Below, one piece after another: positions 10,187 through 19,039 of a stretch of DNA of 36,218 nucleotides. The notes beneath the pieces were generated by a model. It ran no database searches. It worked only from the letters and a program-made list of their open reading frames with translations, and had not been told where the DNA came from. Numbering within the stretch: the first letter of the stretch is position 1; every line of letters starts with the position of its first letter. Source of the DNA: Rhodocyclaceae bacterium. Lineage in GTDB: Bacteria; Pseudomonadota; Gammaproteobacteria; Burkholderiales; Rhodocyclaceae. The position numbers and the translations under genes were made by a program. Where the stretch lies: positions 1-36,218 of the forward strand of contig JAOAHQ010000044.1 in the NCBI GenBank assembly GCA_026415155.1, in the 5' to 3' direction.

Positions 10187-11121
10187 GCGCCGTCCTCGGT
10201 GGCGCCGGCGGGGTTTTCCTTCTTCGGCTTGACGAACTGCTCGCGCGATACACCGAGCCACATGACCAAGGGGCTCGCGACGAGCACCGAGGAGTAGATG
10301 CCGAAGAGGATGCCGATCGTGAGCGCCAGCGCGAAATAATGCAGCGCCGGCCCGCCGAAGATCAGCATTGACGTCACCATCATCTGCGTCGAACCGTGCG
10401 TGATGATGGTGCGCGAGATGGTGCTCGTGATCGCATGGTTGATGACCTCGGGCGTGGAAAGCCCGCGCTTTTTCTTGAAGGTTTCGCGCACGCGGTCGAA
10501 GACGACCACCGATTCGTTCACCGAATAGCCGAGCACGGCGAGCACGGCGGCGAGCACTGGCAGCGAGAACTCCCACTGAAAGAAGGCGAAGAAGCCGAGG
10601 ATGATCACGACGTCGTGCAGGTTGGCGATGATCGCTGCGACGGCGAAGCGCCATTCGAAGCGGAAGGCGAGATAGACGACGATGCCGATGATGACGAGTA
10701 AGAGCGCGAGCGCCCCGTCCTCGGCGAGCTCCTTGCCGACCTGCGGGCCGACGAATTCGACGCGCTTGAGGGTCGGCGCATCGCCGAGCGCATCGAGGCT
10801 TGCCTTGACGCGCTCGCTCACTTGGGCCGTCTCGCCGGCCTTCAGCGGCACCCGGATCAGGACGTCGCGCGAAGAGCCGAAATTGATCACCTGGGTATCG
10901 GTGAAGCCGTCGGCCTCGAGCTTGCCGCGGATTTTGTCGAGATCGGCCGTCTGCTCATAGCCGACTTCGATCAGCGTACCGCCGGTGAATTCGATCGACA
11001 GGTGAAGTCCGCGCGTGGCGAGGAAGAACACGGCCAGCAGGAAGGTGATCAACGAGATGATGTTGAACACCAGCGCATGGCGCATGAAGGGGATGTCTTG
11101 CTTGATGCGGAAGAATTCCAT
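10177..11121 (-). CDS. secF: Protein translocase subunit SecF
   Basis: An inner-membrane partner of SecD that uses proton-motive force to help pull proteins through SecYEG. At 314 residues it has the expected topology: one N-terminal TM segment, a periplasmic domain starting SIEFTGGTLIEV, then five TM segments containing GYSVNESVVVFDRVRE and the final GIYSSVLVASPLVMW. It starts two bases after secD stops. Confidence 0.97.
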   Translation of the reverse strand: MEFFRIKQDIPFMRHALVFNIISLITFLLAVFFLATRGLHLSIEFTGGTLIEVGYEQTADLDKIRGKLEADGFTDTQVINFGSSRDVLIRVPLKAGETAQVSERVKASLDALGDAPTLKRVEFVGPQVGKELAEDGALALLLVIIGIVVYLAFRFEWRFAVAAIIANLHDVVIILGFFAFFQWEFSLPVLAAVLAVLGYSVNESVVVFDRVRETFKKKRGLSTPEVINHAITSTISRTIITHGSTQMMVTSMLIFGGPALHYFALALTIGILFGIYSSVLVASPLVMWLGVSREQFVKPKKENPAGATEDGACV

Positions 11122-11123
11122 GC

Positions 11124-12992
11124 CTAGGCTCCCGGCTTCCAGACTTGGCCGATGCTGATCGATGCGAGCTTGCGGCGCCCGCCGTAGATCCAATTGACGA
11201 GCGCGCGCGAGACGACTACGGAGCTGAAGATCGAAGTGAGGATGCCGAGGCAATGCACGACGGCGAAGCCGCGCACCGGGCCGGAGCCGAAGATGAGGAG
11301 CGCGAGGCCGGCGATCAGCGTCGTGATGTTCGAGTCGAGGATCGTGCCCCAGGCGCGCTCGTAACCAGCGGCGATCGCGGCGTGCGGCGTGGCGCCATTG
11401 CGCAACTCTTCGCGGATGCGCTCGTTGATCAGCACATTGGCGTCGATCGCCATGCCCAACGTCAGCGCCACCGCGGCGATGCCGGGCAGGGTCAGTGTGG
11501 CCTGTAAGAGCGAGAGCAAGGCCACGAGCAGGAGCAGATTGGCGGTGAGCGCGATCACCGAGACGAGGCCGAAGAGCAGGTAATAGGCGATCATGAAGAC
11601 GGCGATGGCGATGAAGCCCCACAGCGTTGAATTCATGCCCTTGGCAATGTTGTCGGCGCCCAAGCTGGGGCCGATGGTGCGCTCCTCGATGATCTCCATC
11701 GGCGCGGCCAAGGAGCCTGCGCGCAAGAGGAGGGCCACGTCGCTGGCCTCAGTGGTCGTCATGCGTCCGGAGATCTGCACGCGACCGCCGCCGATTTCCG
11801 TGCGGATCACCGGCGCGGTGACGACCTCGCCCTTGCCTTTCTCGATCAAGAGGATCGCCATGCGCTTGCCGACGTTCTCGCGCGTGACGTCGCGGAAGAT
11901 GCGCGCGCCGGCGGCGTCGAGCGTGAGGTGCACGGCCGGTTCATGGGTCTGGGAATCGAAGCCGGCTTGCGCGTCGGTGAGCCGGTCTCCCGTGAGTACC
12001 ACCTGCTTCTTGACGATGAGACCCCGCCCGCCGCGCTCGACGTAATACTCGGTGCCAGGCGGCGGATTGCCGTTGGCGGCGGCTTCGAGCGTGGCCGGGT
12101 TGGCGCTTGCCTCGTCGTCCACCATGCGGATTTCGAGCGTCGCCGTGCGGCCGAGGATGTCTTTGGCCTTGGCGGTGTCCTGCACGCCCGGCAGCTGCAC
12201 GACGATGCGATCGGCACCTTGCTGCTGGATCACCGGCTCGGCCACCCCCAGCTCGTTGATGCGGTTGGCGAGCGTCGTGATGTTCTGCTTCAAGGCGGAT
12301 TCCTGGATGCGCTTATGCGCTTGCGGTTTGAGCGAGGCGATGAGCTTCCAGTCGCTGCCCTCTTGCGCTTCGACGAGTTCGAGATCGGGCTGGTTGTCGG
12401 CGATCGCGATGCGCGCCTTCTCGCGCGTCTCGGCATCGCGGAAGCGGATGATGAGCTGCTGGCCTTCGCGGACGATGCCGCCGTGACGAAGGCCCTTGTC
12501 GCGCATGAGGGTGCGCAGATCGGCCCCCAGCGCATCGAGGCGCTTGGTGATGGCCCCCTTCATGTCTACCTGCAGCAGAAAATGCACGCCGCCTCTGAGA
12601 TCGAGGCCCAGATACATCGGCAGCGCGTGAATGCTCGTCAGCCAGTCGGGCGAGGCCGAGACGAGATTGAGCGCCACGCTGAAGGAGGCGTTGGCCGGGT
12701 CGGGATTGATCGCCTTCTCGATCGCATCGCGGGCCTTAAGCTGCGTGTCGGTATCCGCAAAGCGCACGCGGATGCTGTTAGGCTCGAAAAAGACACCGGT
12801 CGGTTGGAGGCCCGCGGCGGCGAGTGCTTCCTCGATGCGGGCTTTGAGCGCGCTATCGAGCTTGATGGTGGCCTTGATGCTCGAAACTTGCACCGCCGGC
12901 ACCTCGCCGAAGAAGTTCGGCAAGGTGTAGAGGAAGCCGAAGGCCAGCGCCAGGATGACGATGGCGTTCTTCCAAAGCGGGTAGCGGTTCAT
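11124..12992 (-). CDS. secD: Protein translocase subunit SecD
   Basis: A 622-residue translocase accessory subunit. After an N-terminal TM segment (NAIVILALAFGFLYTLPNFFGE) comes the periplasmic P1 region with GLDLRGGVHFLLQVD, then six TM segments including GMAIDANVLINERIREE, the RND-type helix with the conserved Asp. The start overlaps the yajC stop (TGATG), and secF follows immediately, the classic yajC-secD-secF order. Confidence 0.97.
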   Translation of the reverse strand: MNRYPLWKNAIVILALAFGFLYTLPNFFGEVPAVQVSSIKATIKLDSALKARIEEALAAAGLQPTGVFFEPNSIRVRFADTDTQLKARDAIEKAINPDPANASFSVALNLVSASPDWLTSIHALPMYLGLDLRGGVHFLLQVDMKGAITKRLDALGADLRTLMRDKGLRHGGIVREGQQLIIRFRDAETREKARIAIADNQPDLELVEAQEGSDWKLIASLKPQAHKRIQESALKQNITTLANRINELGVAEPVIQQQGADRIVVQLPGVQDTAKAKDILGRTATLEIRMVDDEASANPATLEAAANGNPPPGTEYYVERGGRGLIVKKQVVLTGDRLTDAQAGFDSQTHEPAVHLTLDAAGARIFRDVTRENVGKRMAILLIEKGKGEVVTAPVIRTEIGGGRVQISGRMTTTEASDVALLLRAGSLAAPMEIIEERTIGPSLGADNIAKGMNSTLWGFIAIAVFMIAYYLLFGLVSVIALTANLLLLVALLSLLQATLTLPGIAAVALTLGMAIDANVLINERIREELRNGATPHAAIAAGYERAWGTILDSNITTLIAGLALLIFGSGPVRGFAVVHCLGILTSIFSSVVVSRALVNWIYGGRRKLASISIGQVWKPGA

Positions 12993-13336
12993 CAGAGGGT
13001 CTTCAAGGTGCCCTTGGGCAGGAGGGCGGCGACGGCCTGCTTCTGCACGAGGATTTCGACGGGCGCGTCCTTTAGCTCGGCGACTTCGAGCGTGATGTAG
13101 TTCTCGCCCACCTTGGTGATACGGCCGGCCACGCCGCCTTGCGTGACGACTTCATCGCCCTTGGCGAGCTCGCTGACCATCTTTTGATGTTCTTTGGCCT
13201 TCTTCATCTGCGGGCGGATCATCAAGAACCACAGCACGATGAACATCAGGATGATCGGCATCAGACCCATCAGGCCGCCGGTCGGGTCTTGGGCAGCGCC
13301 TTGAGCGGCTTGGGCATAGGCGTTGGAAATCAGCAT
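12992..13336 (-). CDS. yajC: Sec translocon accessory protein YajC
   Basis: A 114-residue single-pass membrane protein of the SecDF-YajC complex. The TM segment is about residues 24-42 (LMPIILMFIVLWFLMIRPQ), followed by the charged MKKAKEHQKM and the typical LAKGDEVVTQGGVAGRI. The ATG at 13336 is preceded by AGAGGAG; the frame is open further upstream, but those residues do not resemble YajC. Confidence 0.96.
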   Translation of the reverse strand: MLISNAYAQAAQGAAQDPTGGLMGLMPIILMFIVLWFLMIRPQMKKAKEHQKMVSELAKGDEVVTQGGVAGRITKVGENYITLEVAELKDAPVEILVQKQAVAALLPKGTLKTL

Positions 13337-13367
13337 GTCGTGGATACTCCTCTGGGAAATTCGGGCG

Positions 13368-15502
<2,135 letters not shown>

Positions 15503-15505
15503 TGG

Positions 15506-15534
15506 TTGCAGGGGAGGGGGGATTGGCGGATAAT
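15506..15534 (+). promoter_or_regulatory. Sigma-70-like promoter upstream of the tRNA-Leu pair
   Basis: TTGCAG (15506-15511) and GATAAT (15529-15534) are separated by 17 bases on the plus strand. The start would fall about 40 bases before the truncated tRNA-Leu and would drive both tRNA sequences. The spacing is ideal and the boxes are each one or two mismatches from consensus. Confidence 0.5.
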
Positions 15535-15583
15535 GCGCGCTCTTTGGGCGCGCGCCCGCATTCTACTTGGCACAACACCTCCG

Positions 15584-15618
15584 GCCGAGTGGCGGAATCG
15601 GTAGACGCAGCGGACTCA
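15584..15618 (+). pseudogene. Truncated tRNA-Leu (5' half only)
   Basis: 35 bases match the 5' half of the intact tRNA-Leu at 15748 with one indel and two substitutions. They include the acceptor strand, the D arm (GGTAGACGC) and the anticodon stem up to ACTCA. Homology stops exactly in the anticodon loop. A perfect 9-bp-arm palindrome begins at the next base, and no T arm or 3' acceptor strand appears before the next tRNA. Confidence 0.75.
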
Positions 15619-15747
15619 CAACCGGCCTGGCCGGTTGCGGCGCAGGCTAACGTGAGCGCAGCGAACGTTAAGCGCGACCAATGGCCGCGCGACCAAAGCC
15701 AAAATCCGCGGCGGATAGCGGCAGTAGAATTTGCTAGACCATCTTAA
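15619..15747 (+). repeat. Hairpins replacing the 3' half of the broken tRNA-Leu
   Basis: 15619-15637 is a perfect palindrome, CAACCGGCC/GGCCGGTTG, around a single T. 15646-15673 forms a second hairpin, GCTAACGT against ACGTTAAGC with one bulge. The remainder up to the intact tRNA has no gene. CAAAATCCG near 15700 repeats nine bases of the tRNA anticodon region, a possible recombination scar. Confidence 0.5.
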
Positions 15748-15832
15748 GCCGAGATGGCGGAATTGGTAGACGCAGCGGACTCAAAATCCGCCGCCGCAAG
15801 GCGTGAGGGTTCGAGTCCCTCTCTCGGCACCA
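15748..15832 (+). tRNA. leuX: tRNA-Leu(CAA)
   Basis: An 85-base tRNA with encoded CCA. GCCGAGA pairs with TCTCGGC in the acceptor stem; the anticodon stem GCGGA/TCCGC encloses CTCAAAA, giving anticodon CAA (codon UUG). The long variable arm (GCCGCAAGGC region) is typical of leucine tRNAs, and the T arm is GAGGG-TTCGAGT-CCCTC. Its 3' 55 bases form one copy of the attachment repeat, so the present 3' half may have been supplied by the integrated element. Confidence 0.95.
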
Positions 15833-15833
15833 C
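15777..15833 (+). repeat. attL: tRNA-Leu 3' end, 57-bp direct repeat
   Basis: This 57-bp stretch from the anticodon stem through CCA plus one base recurs at 24320-24376 with two substitutions. One end of an insertion lying in the tRNA 3' half, with a tyrosine integrase inside the other end, is the standard picture of tRNA-targeted integration. Confidence 0.92.
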
Positions 15834-15894
15834 AGAAAAAACAACAAGTTACGTTACTTTCGCTTACTTCCGCTTGCGCTCGTTTTCTCTCGCT

Positions 15895-15968
15895 TGTCAC
15901 CCTTCAGGGTGACAACAGGGTGACAAAGCTCATGGCGGAATGGACTGCGAAGTTTGAGATTGTCACCC
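15895..15968. repeat. Integrase arm-type repeats, left end
   Basis: Four copies of GGGTGACA or its complement TGTCACCC lie at 15895 (minus), 15907 (plus), 15918 (plus) and 15961 (minus), all within 135 bp of attL. The same octamer occurs twice beside attR with the same 11-bp spacing. Repeats at both element ends fit arm-type binding sites of tyrosine integrases or sites for a directionality factor. Confidence 0.65.
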
Positions 15969-15974
15969 GGGGGC

Positions 15975-16002
15975 TTGACAAGAAATTGACGCGCGGTAGA
16001 AT
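15975..16002 (+). promoter_or_regulatory. Strong sigma-70 promoter of the element
   Basis: TTGACA (15975-15980, full consensus) and TAGAAT (15997-16002) are separated by 16 bases. Transcription would start near 16008-16010, at the ATG of the next open frame (16009). It should drive the left operon of the element up to about 18913. The arm-type repeat at 15961 lies just upstream of the -35 box. Confidence 0.7.
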
Positions 16003-16008
16003 GAGAGA

Positions 16009-16380
16009 ATGCTTGAGGTGATAGCCGCAGTTGGGCATCTACATCGCCGCCCCCTTGGGATCGGGGCAGCGGTTGCTTTGGCGGCGCTGGTTGCCGCAGG
16101 TCTCAGTCTTGCCGCCTTCGTCATCGCCGCCACGATCGCGTGGCTGTGGTGCTGGCGCGGGGGTGGTGGCATGGCGGCTTTGGCAAGAGCCGCGCGGCGC
16201 GTGCTGTCAAAAATTGGGCGACACGAAACGAAACTGGCGGAGCAACTCTCCGACCTGCTCGGCGAAGCTCTGCGCGCTCCCGGGGAAGAGTCACCCCCGG
16301 TCGTACCCCCGGCTCTGCCGGCTGCCGGCCTACAGCTTACCCCTCGCCTCCTGCCGATTCCTGCATTTGCCCGGGCATAA
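16009..16380 (+). CDS. Small membrane protein, unknown function
   Basis: A 123-residue frame with one long hydrophobic stretch at about residues 17-48 (ALAALVAAGLSLAAFVIAAT and neighbours), enough for one long helix or a tight hairpin. An amphipathic basic segment (ARAARRVLSKIGRHETKLAE) and a Pro-rich tail follow. It has no ribosome site: the ATG lies 7 bases after a consensus-like -10 box, so it would be read from a leaderless message. Two other frames are also open here, so coding is not certain. I do not recognise a family. Confidence 0.4.
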   Translation: MLEVIAAVGHLHRRPLGIGAAVALAALVAAGLSLAAFVIAATIAWLWCWRGGGGMAALARAARRVLSKIGRHETKLAEQLSDLLGEALRAPGEESPPVVPPALPAAGLQLTPRLLPIPAFARA

Positions 16381-16387
16381 CCCGGGC
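16369..16387. repeat. Perfect hairpin at the stop of the membrane-protein gene
   Basis: GCCCGGG (16369-16375) and CCCGGGC (16381-16387) flank a CATAA loop containing the stop codon. No T run follows, so it is not a typical terminator. It could slow or attenuate transcription into the regulator gene. Confidence 0.5.
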
Positions 16388-16440
16388 GCGCCATGAGGCT
16401 GCCCGCGCCTGGGTAGCCCGTCCATGCCAAGATCATGGCA

Positions 16441-16462
16441 GCCTCGTCACCTTCGACGAGGC
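16441..16462 (+). promoter_or_regulatory. Hairpin that sequesters the ribosome site of the AlpA-like gene
   Basis: GCCTCGTC (16441-16448) pairs perfectly over 8 bp with GACGAGGC (16455-16462) around a 6-base loop. The 3' arm contains GAGG, the only Shine-Dalgarno-like sequence for the ATG at 16468. Folding would hide the ribosome site. Confidence 0.55.
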
Positions 16463-16467
16463 AAGAA

Positions 16468-16812
16468 ATGCAGGAAAATCAAGTTGTTATTAATATCAGT
16501 TACCCGCCTGTCATCGGGTATCAGGAGCTGTCCCAGCTCCTAGACAAGACGACGGCGACATTGCAGGCCGATCTATGCCGTTGTCCTGAAAAACTGCCGC
16601 CACCAATCCGCATACCCGGCCAGAAAAGCCCTCGCTGGCTGCTTTCCGATGTCATAAACTGGCTCGCGCAGTATCGAGAAAAGCGCGATGAAAATCAACA
16701 GGTTGAGCCGCAGAAGCCGACGGAAAAACGGCGGCGTGGGCGACCAACGAAGGCCGAGCAAATAGTGCGGCGGGCGGCGCTAGCCGTCGAAGGCGGGGGA
16801 GGTGGGAAATGA
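16468..16812 (+). CDS. AlpA/MerR-like DNA-binding regulator or excisionase with AT-hook-like tail
   Basis: From the ATG at 16468 (GAGG 6-7 bases upstream) the protein has 114 residues. Residues 15-70 fit the winged HTH of AlpA-type proteins: GYQELSQLLDKTTATLQADL, then LPPPIRI and RWLLSDVINWLAQY. AlpA-type proteins in integrative elements activate excision genes or act as directionality factors. Residues 87-96 (KRRRGRPTKA) resemble an AT-hook. The frame is open upstream to 16435, but those residues fall in the hairpin region. Its stop overlaps the next gene as ATGA. Confidence 0.75.
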   Translation: MQENQVVINISYPPVIGYQELSQLLDKTTATLQADLCRCPEKLPPPIRIPGQKSPRWLLSDVINWLAQYREKRDENQQVEPQKPTEKRRRGRPTKAEQIVRRAALAVEGGGGGK

Positions 16813-17663
16813 GCCTGCGCTACCTCGTGGCGGCCTTTAAAACCCGAGTCGGAAACCCGACGCGGAAGCTTGTGCTGCTAAAGCTGGCCGACAATGCAAA
16901 CGACGCGGGTATCTGCTGGCCAAGTCTTTCCCGAATTGCTGAGGACACGGAGCTTTCGCGCGACACGGTTCGGCGGTCTATCGCCGACCTGGCCGCAGCA
17001 GGGCTTGTGAGCATCCAGAAGAGAGAGCAGGACGGCGTAAATCTCCCCAGTTTTTATCACCTTCACCTGGAGTGCGAGTGGGGGGGTAGTAGCACAGTGC
17101 TACCACCCCTAGCACAGTGCAAAGGGGTAGTAGCACAGTGCGAGGGGGGTAGTAGCACAGTGCTACCCGAACCTTTAAGTGAACCTGTAAGTGAACCGCA
17201 GCAGCAGCACGCGCGTGCGCGCGTGCGCGCGCGCGCGGTCCCTGCCGCCGATGCTGCTGCTGCGATCTCTTTCCTCGCCCCTACCTCCACTCCCACCCCT
17301 GCCCCCGCCCCAGCTCCCCAAGGCGGCAAGCGGCGGCGGGTACGGGCGTCCGGCATTGTGACCTGGACGCCAGAGGATGAGGTCGAGGCCGAGTGGATCG
17401 AGCGGGCGTTTCGCAGCACAGAGATCGAGGCCGCGGCGCAAGCCATCTTGAAGGAGGGAAAGGAGCCGGTTCCTGGACTCGTTTCTCGCGAGATCGAATC
17501 CGCGAGGAGGAGGCAGGAAGCGGAGGCGCGGCGATCGGCTAGAGAAGAGGAGATCGCGCGAGCCGGAGCCGCTCAGGTTGACCCCGAGGCGGCGGCGCGA
17601 GGCCGCGCATTCCTTGAACAGCTGCGGGCGCGGCGGCAGGGACGGGAGGCGGTGGAATGTTGA
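16809..17663 (+). CDS. Helix-turn-helix replication initiator-like protein (lambda O / RepO style)
   Basis: A 284-residue protein. Residues 1-85 form a winged HTH (NPTRKLVLLKLADNANDAG, CWPSLSRIAEDTELSRDTVRR, GLVSIQKRE), as in phage and element replication proteins. Residues 92-135 are a repetitive linker (GGSSTVLPPLAQ type) encoded by the iteron-like repeats. An Ala/Arg/Pro linker of low complexity follows. The C-terminal 110 residues are a charged helical region (EDEVEAEWIERAF, ESARRRQEAEARR). Carrying its own binding repeats inside the gene resembles lambda O. Replication function is inferred. GGGAGGTGGGAA precedes the ATG. Confidence 0.65.
   Translation: MSLRYLVAAFKTRVGNPTRKLVLLKLADNANDAGICWPSLSRIAEDTELSRDTVRRSIADLAAAGLVSIQKREQDGVNLPSFYHLHLECEWGGSSTVLPPLAQCKGVVAQCEGGSSTVLPEPLSEPVSEPQQQHARARVRARAVPAADAAAAISFLAPTSTPTPAPAPAPQGGKRRRVRASGIVTWTPEDEVEAEWIERAFRSTEIEAAAQAILKEGKEPVPGLVSREIESARRRQEAEARRSAREEEIARAGAAQVDPEAAARGRAFLEQLRARRQGREAVEC
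17086..17163. repeat. Four iteron-like repeats inside the replication gene (candidate origin)
   Basis: The decamer AGCACAGTGC occurs four times, starting at 17091, 17111, 17132 and 17154, that is every 20-22 bp, about two helical turns. Three copies have the longer form GTAGTAGCACAGTGC, and the outer two extend to the palindrome GTAGCAC-A-GTGCTAC. Helically phased repeats in the coding region just after the DNA-binding domain are a hallmark of lambda O-type origins. Confidence 0.7.
17169..17197 (+). repeat. 12-bp tandem repeats next to the iterons
   Basis: GAACCTTTAAGT and GAACCTGTAAGT, then GAACC, give 2.4 units of a 12-bp repeat that encodes EPLSEPVSEP. It is locally AT-richer than its surroundings and sits between the iterons and a long alternating GC tract, so it could be the strand-opening segment of an origin. 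Confidence 0.5.
17207..17237. other. 31-bp alternating purine-pyrimidine tract (Z-DNA potential)
   Basis: Strict purine-pyrimidine alternation, nearly all CG/GC with two CA/TG steps, encoding an Ala/Arg/Val run. Such tracts flip readily to left-handed DNA under negative supercoiling. It directly follows the iterons and the 12-bp repeats. Confidence 0.6.
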
Positions 17664-18394
17664 TCTCTAGTTATGCCGAACGCATGGCAGCGAGGAAGGA
17701 AAAAATGCGGAGGCTGCTGGCCTTCCTGCGAAGCGAGGTCTGGACGTCTCTTGAAGTCGCCGCCGATGTAATGAAATTGTCCTGCCGCAAGGCAGCGGCA
17801 CGGACTATTCGAGGTTTCGTTGACGACGGTCTGGTGGTCACCGAGGAGGTCGTTACTTCGCGAGGCCGAGTGCGGCTCGTCGGCATTACCACAGGCGGCC
17901 AGGCGTGGATTTCTGGCTTGCTTGGAAAGCCCCTCGATGGGAGGGTCTTTGAACGAGGGAGGGTCGGCCTGACGACACTCCAGCATCGCGTCGAGTTGCA
18001 AAAGTTGCGAATTTGCTGCGCACGCGCTGGTTGGGCCGGATGGCAATACCCAGACCGCCAGCCGGCGGGAGAGAAAAACCGCCAGCAGCACCGCGCCGAC
18101 GCGATTGCTGTCACGCCTATAGGCCGGCGCGCGGCGATTGAAATGGAAATGACTGTGAAATCTCGCAAGCGGTATCGCTTCATTCTCGGTCACCATCTTC
18201 AGGCAATTCAGCGCGGAGAGTATGACGAAGTGATCTACTCTTCCCCATCGCCAGAGCTGCTTGCGGCAGTGCGGCAGGTTGTCCTTGGGCTTGATCGTGT
18301 GGTGGTTGGCGGGCGGGAGGTTCTGGTGACCCCCGAAATGCTATCCAAGTTTCATTTTCTGACAACGCAGGAGGTGCCGAATGTTCAACTTTAA
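17657..18394 (+). CDS. mobC: Candidate MOB_C-type relaxase (MobC, replication-relaxation family)
   Basis: A 245-residue protein with an N-terminal winged HTH (about residues 15-85) and a C-terminal domain carrying HRADAIAV (Asp148), AIEMEM (Glu162/Glu164) and Lys168. This spacing suits the restriction-endonuclease-like active site known for MOB_C relaxases, typified by CloDF13 MobC, which is of similar size. CloDF13 pairs MobC with a coupling protein MobB, and this element also encodes a coupling protein. The start overlaps the preceding stop (ATGTTGA). A Replic_Relax HTH protein without nicking activity is the alternative. Confidence 0.6.
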   Translation: MLISSYAERMAARKEKMRRLLAFLRSEVWTSLEVAADVMKLSCRKAAARTIRGFVDDGLVVTEEVVTSRGRVRLVGITTGGQAWISGLLGKPLDGRVFERGRVGLTTLQHRVELQKLRICCARAGWAGWQYPDRQPAGEKNRQQHRADAIAVTPIGRRAAIEMEMTVKSRKRYRFILGHHLQAIQRGEYDEVIYSSPSPELLAAVRQVVLGLDRVVVGGREVLVTPEMLSKFHFLTTQEVPNVQL

Positions 18395-18647
18395 ATCATT
18401 GGTATGGATGGGCGACCGCCAGCTGGCGGACGAGTTCGATGTCCACGAAGTGCAGCCGCTCGTCTTGCAGAATGACGATGGAAAGTATTGGGCATCGCTC
18501 AGTATTTTCCGCTTCGGGACGGCGTGGATTGACGCCTTCGAGGGGCCGTACCCAGACCCTGATTCGGCACAAGCGAGGGCAATCGAAATGCAAAAAGTAT
18601 GGTGTCCTTTGGAAATTCCTGGACTGACTAAGGAGAATCCGAAATGA
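18381..18647 (+). CDS. Hypothetical protein (88 aa)
   Basis: The ATG at 18381 overlaps the end of the relaxase candidate by 14 bases, with GGAGG about 7 bases upstream. The protein is acidic and aromatic-rich (DGKYWASLSIFRFGTAWIDAF), suggesting a small compact fold. I recognise no family. Tight overlaps on both sides make it part of the mobilization operon. Confidence 0.65.
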   Translation: MFNFKSLVWMGDRQLADEFDVHEVQPLVLQNDDGKYWASLSIFRFGTAWIDAFEGPYPDPDSAQARAIEMQKVWCPLEIPGLTKENPK

Positions 18648-18913
18648 CAACTAAATCTCAACTTGAGAGCATGGCCGCGCGACTCATGGATGTTCCGCCG
18701 CCAGACCGCGAGTTGACAAAGAAAGAGGCACTCGAAAATCTCCTTCCCACGTTGAAAAAAATGCAGGCACGAGGTCACACTTTGGACAGCATTCGCGCTT
18801 CACTGGAAGCCGAAGGTCTGCGTGTATCCGTGCGAGCGATCCGGCAGGTCTTGGGCACGTCTCGCGGTCGCAAAGGTGCACGCGCGAGTGCATCTCAGCG
18901 GAACGCCGAGTGA
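18644..18913 (+). CDS. Small basic HTH-like protein, possible mobilization accessory
   Basis: An 89-residue protein whose start overlaps the previous stop (ATGA) and follows AAGGAG. The central part reads ALENLLPTLKKMQARGHTLDSIRASLEAEGLRVSVRAIRQVL, a two-helix pattern of the recombinase or plasmid-mobilization HTH kind. The basic tail (RGRKGARAS) suits DNA contact. Its gene ends 38 bases before the symmetrical repeat array at 18952, so binding there is a natural guess. Confidence 0.6.
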   Translation: MTTKSQLESMAARLMDVPPPDRELTKKEALENLLPTLKKMQARGHTLDSIRASLEAEGLRVSVRAIRQVLGTSRGRKGARASASQRNAE

Positions 18914-18951
18914 CAATGAAAGGTCGCCGTTTGGTCACCCCGCGTTCCGTC

Positions 18952-19031
18952 GAGATCGGCACCCCGGATCGGCACCCATATCGGCTCTTCGGTGTAGCCG
19001 ATCATCGGAGCCGATCACCGGAGCCGATCTC
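18952..19031. repeat. Symmetrical array: three GATCGGC and three inverted GCCGATC repeats
   Basis: GATCGGC lies at 18954 and 18967, with a variant at 18979. The inverted GCCGATC lies at 18997, 19010 and 19023. Spacing within each half is 12-13 bp. The two halves form an imperfect inverted repeat of about 35-bp arms around CTTCGGTGT (28 of 36 aligned positions match by hand). Position between relaxase and coupling-protein genes makes it the best oriT candidate; partition or replication sites are alternatives. Confidence 0.7.
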
Positions 19032-19039
19032 GATGCCGT

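Noticed and set aside
15643..15673. attC-like pair GGCTAAC and GTTAAGC
   Set aside because: The right box fits the integron attC consensus, but the left box has a mismatch, the whole structure is only about 30 bases, and there is no integron integrase or cassette.
15803..16021. Open frame running from tRNA-Leu into the element
   Set aside because: It begins inside the tRNA, covers the arm repeats and promoter, and encodes nothing recognisable.
17086..17163. Repeats considered as a CRISPR-like array
   Set aside because: Units are only 10-15 bases with 5-12-base spacers, lie within a coding frame and have no cas genes nearby. They fit iterons.
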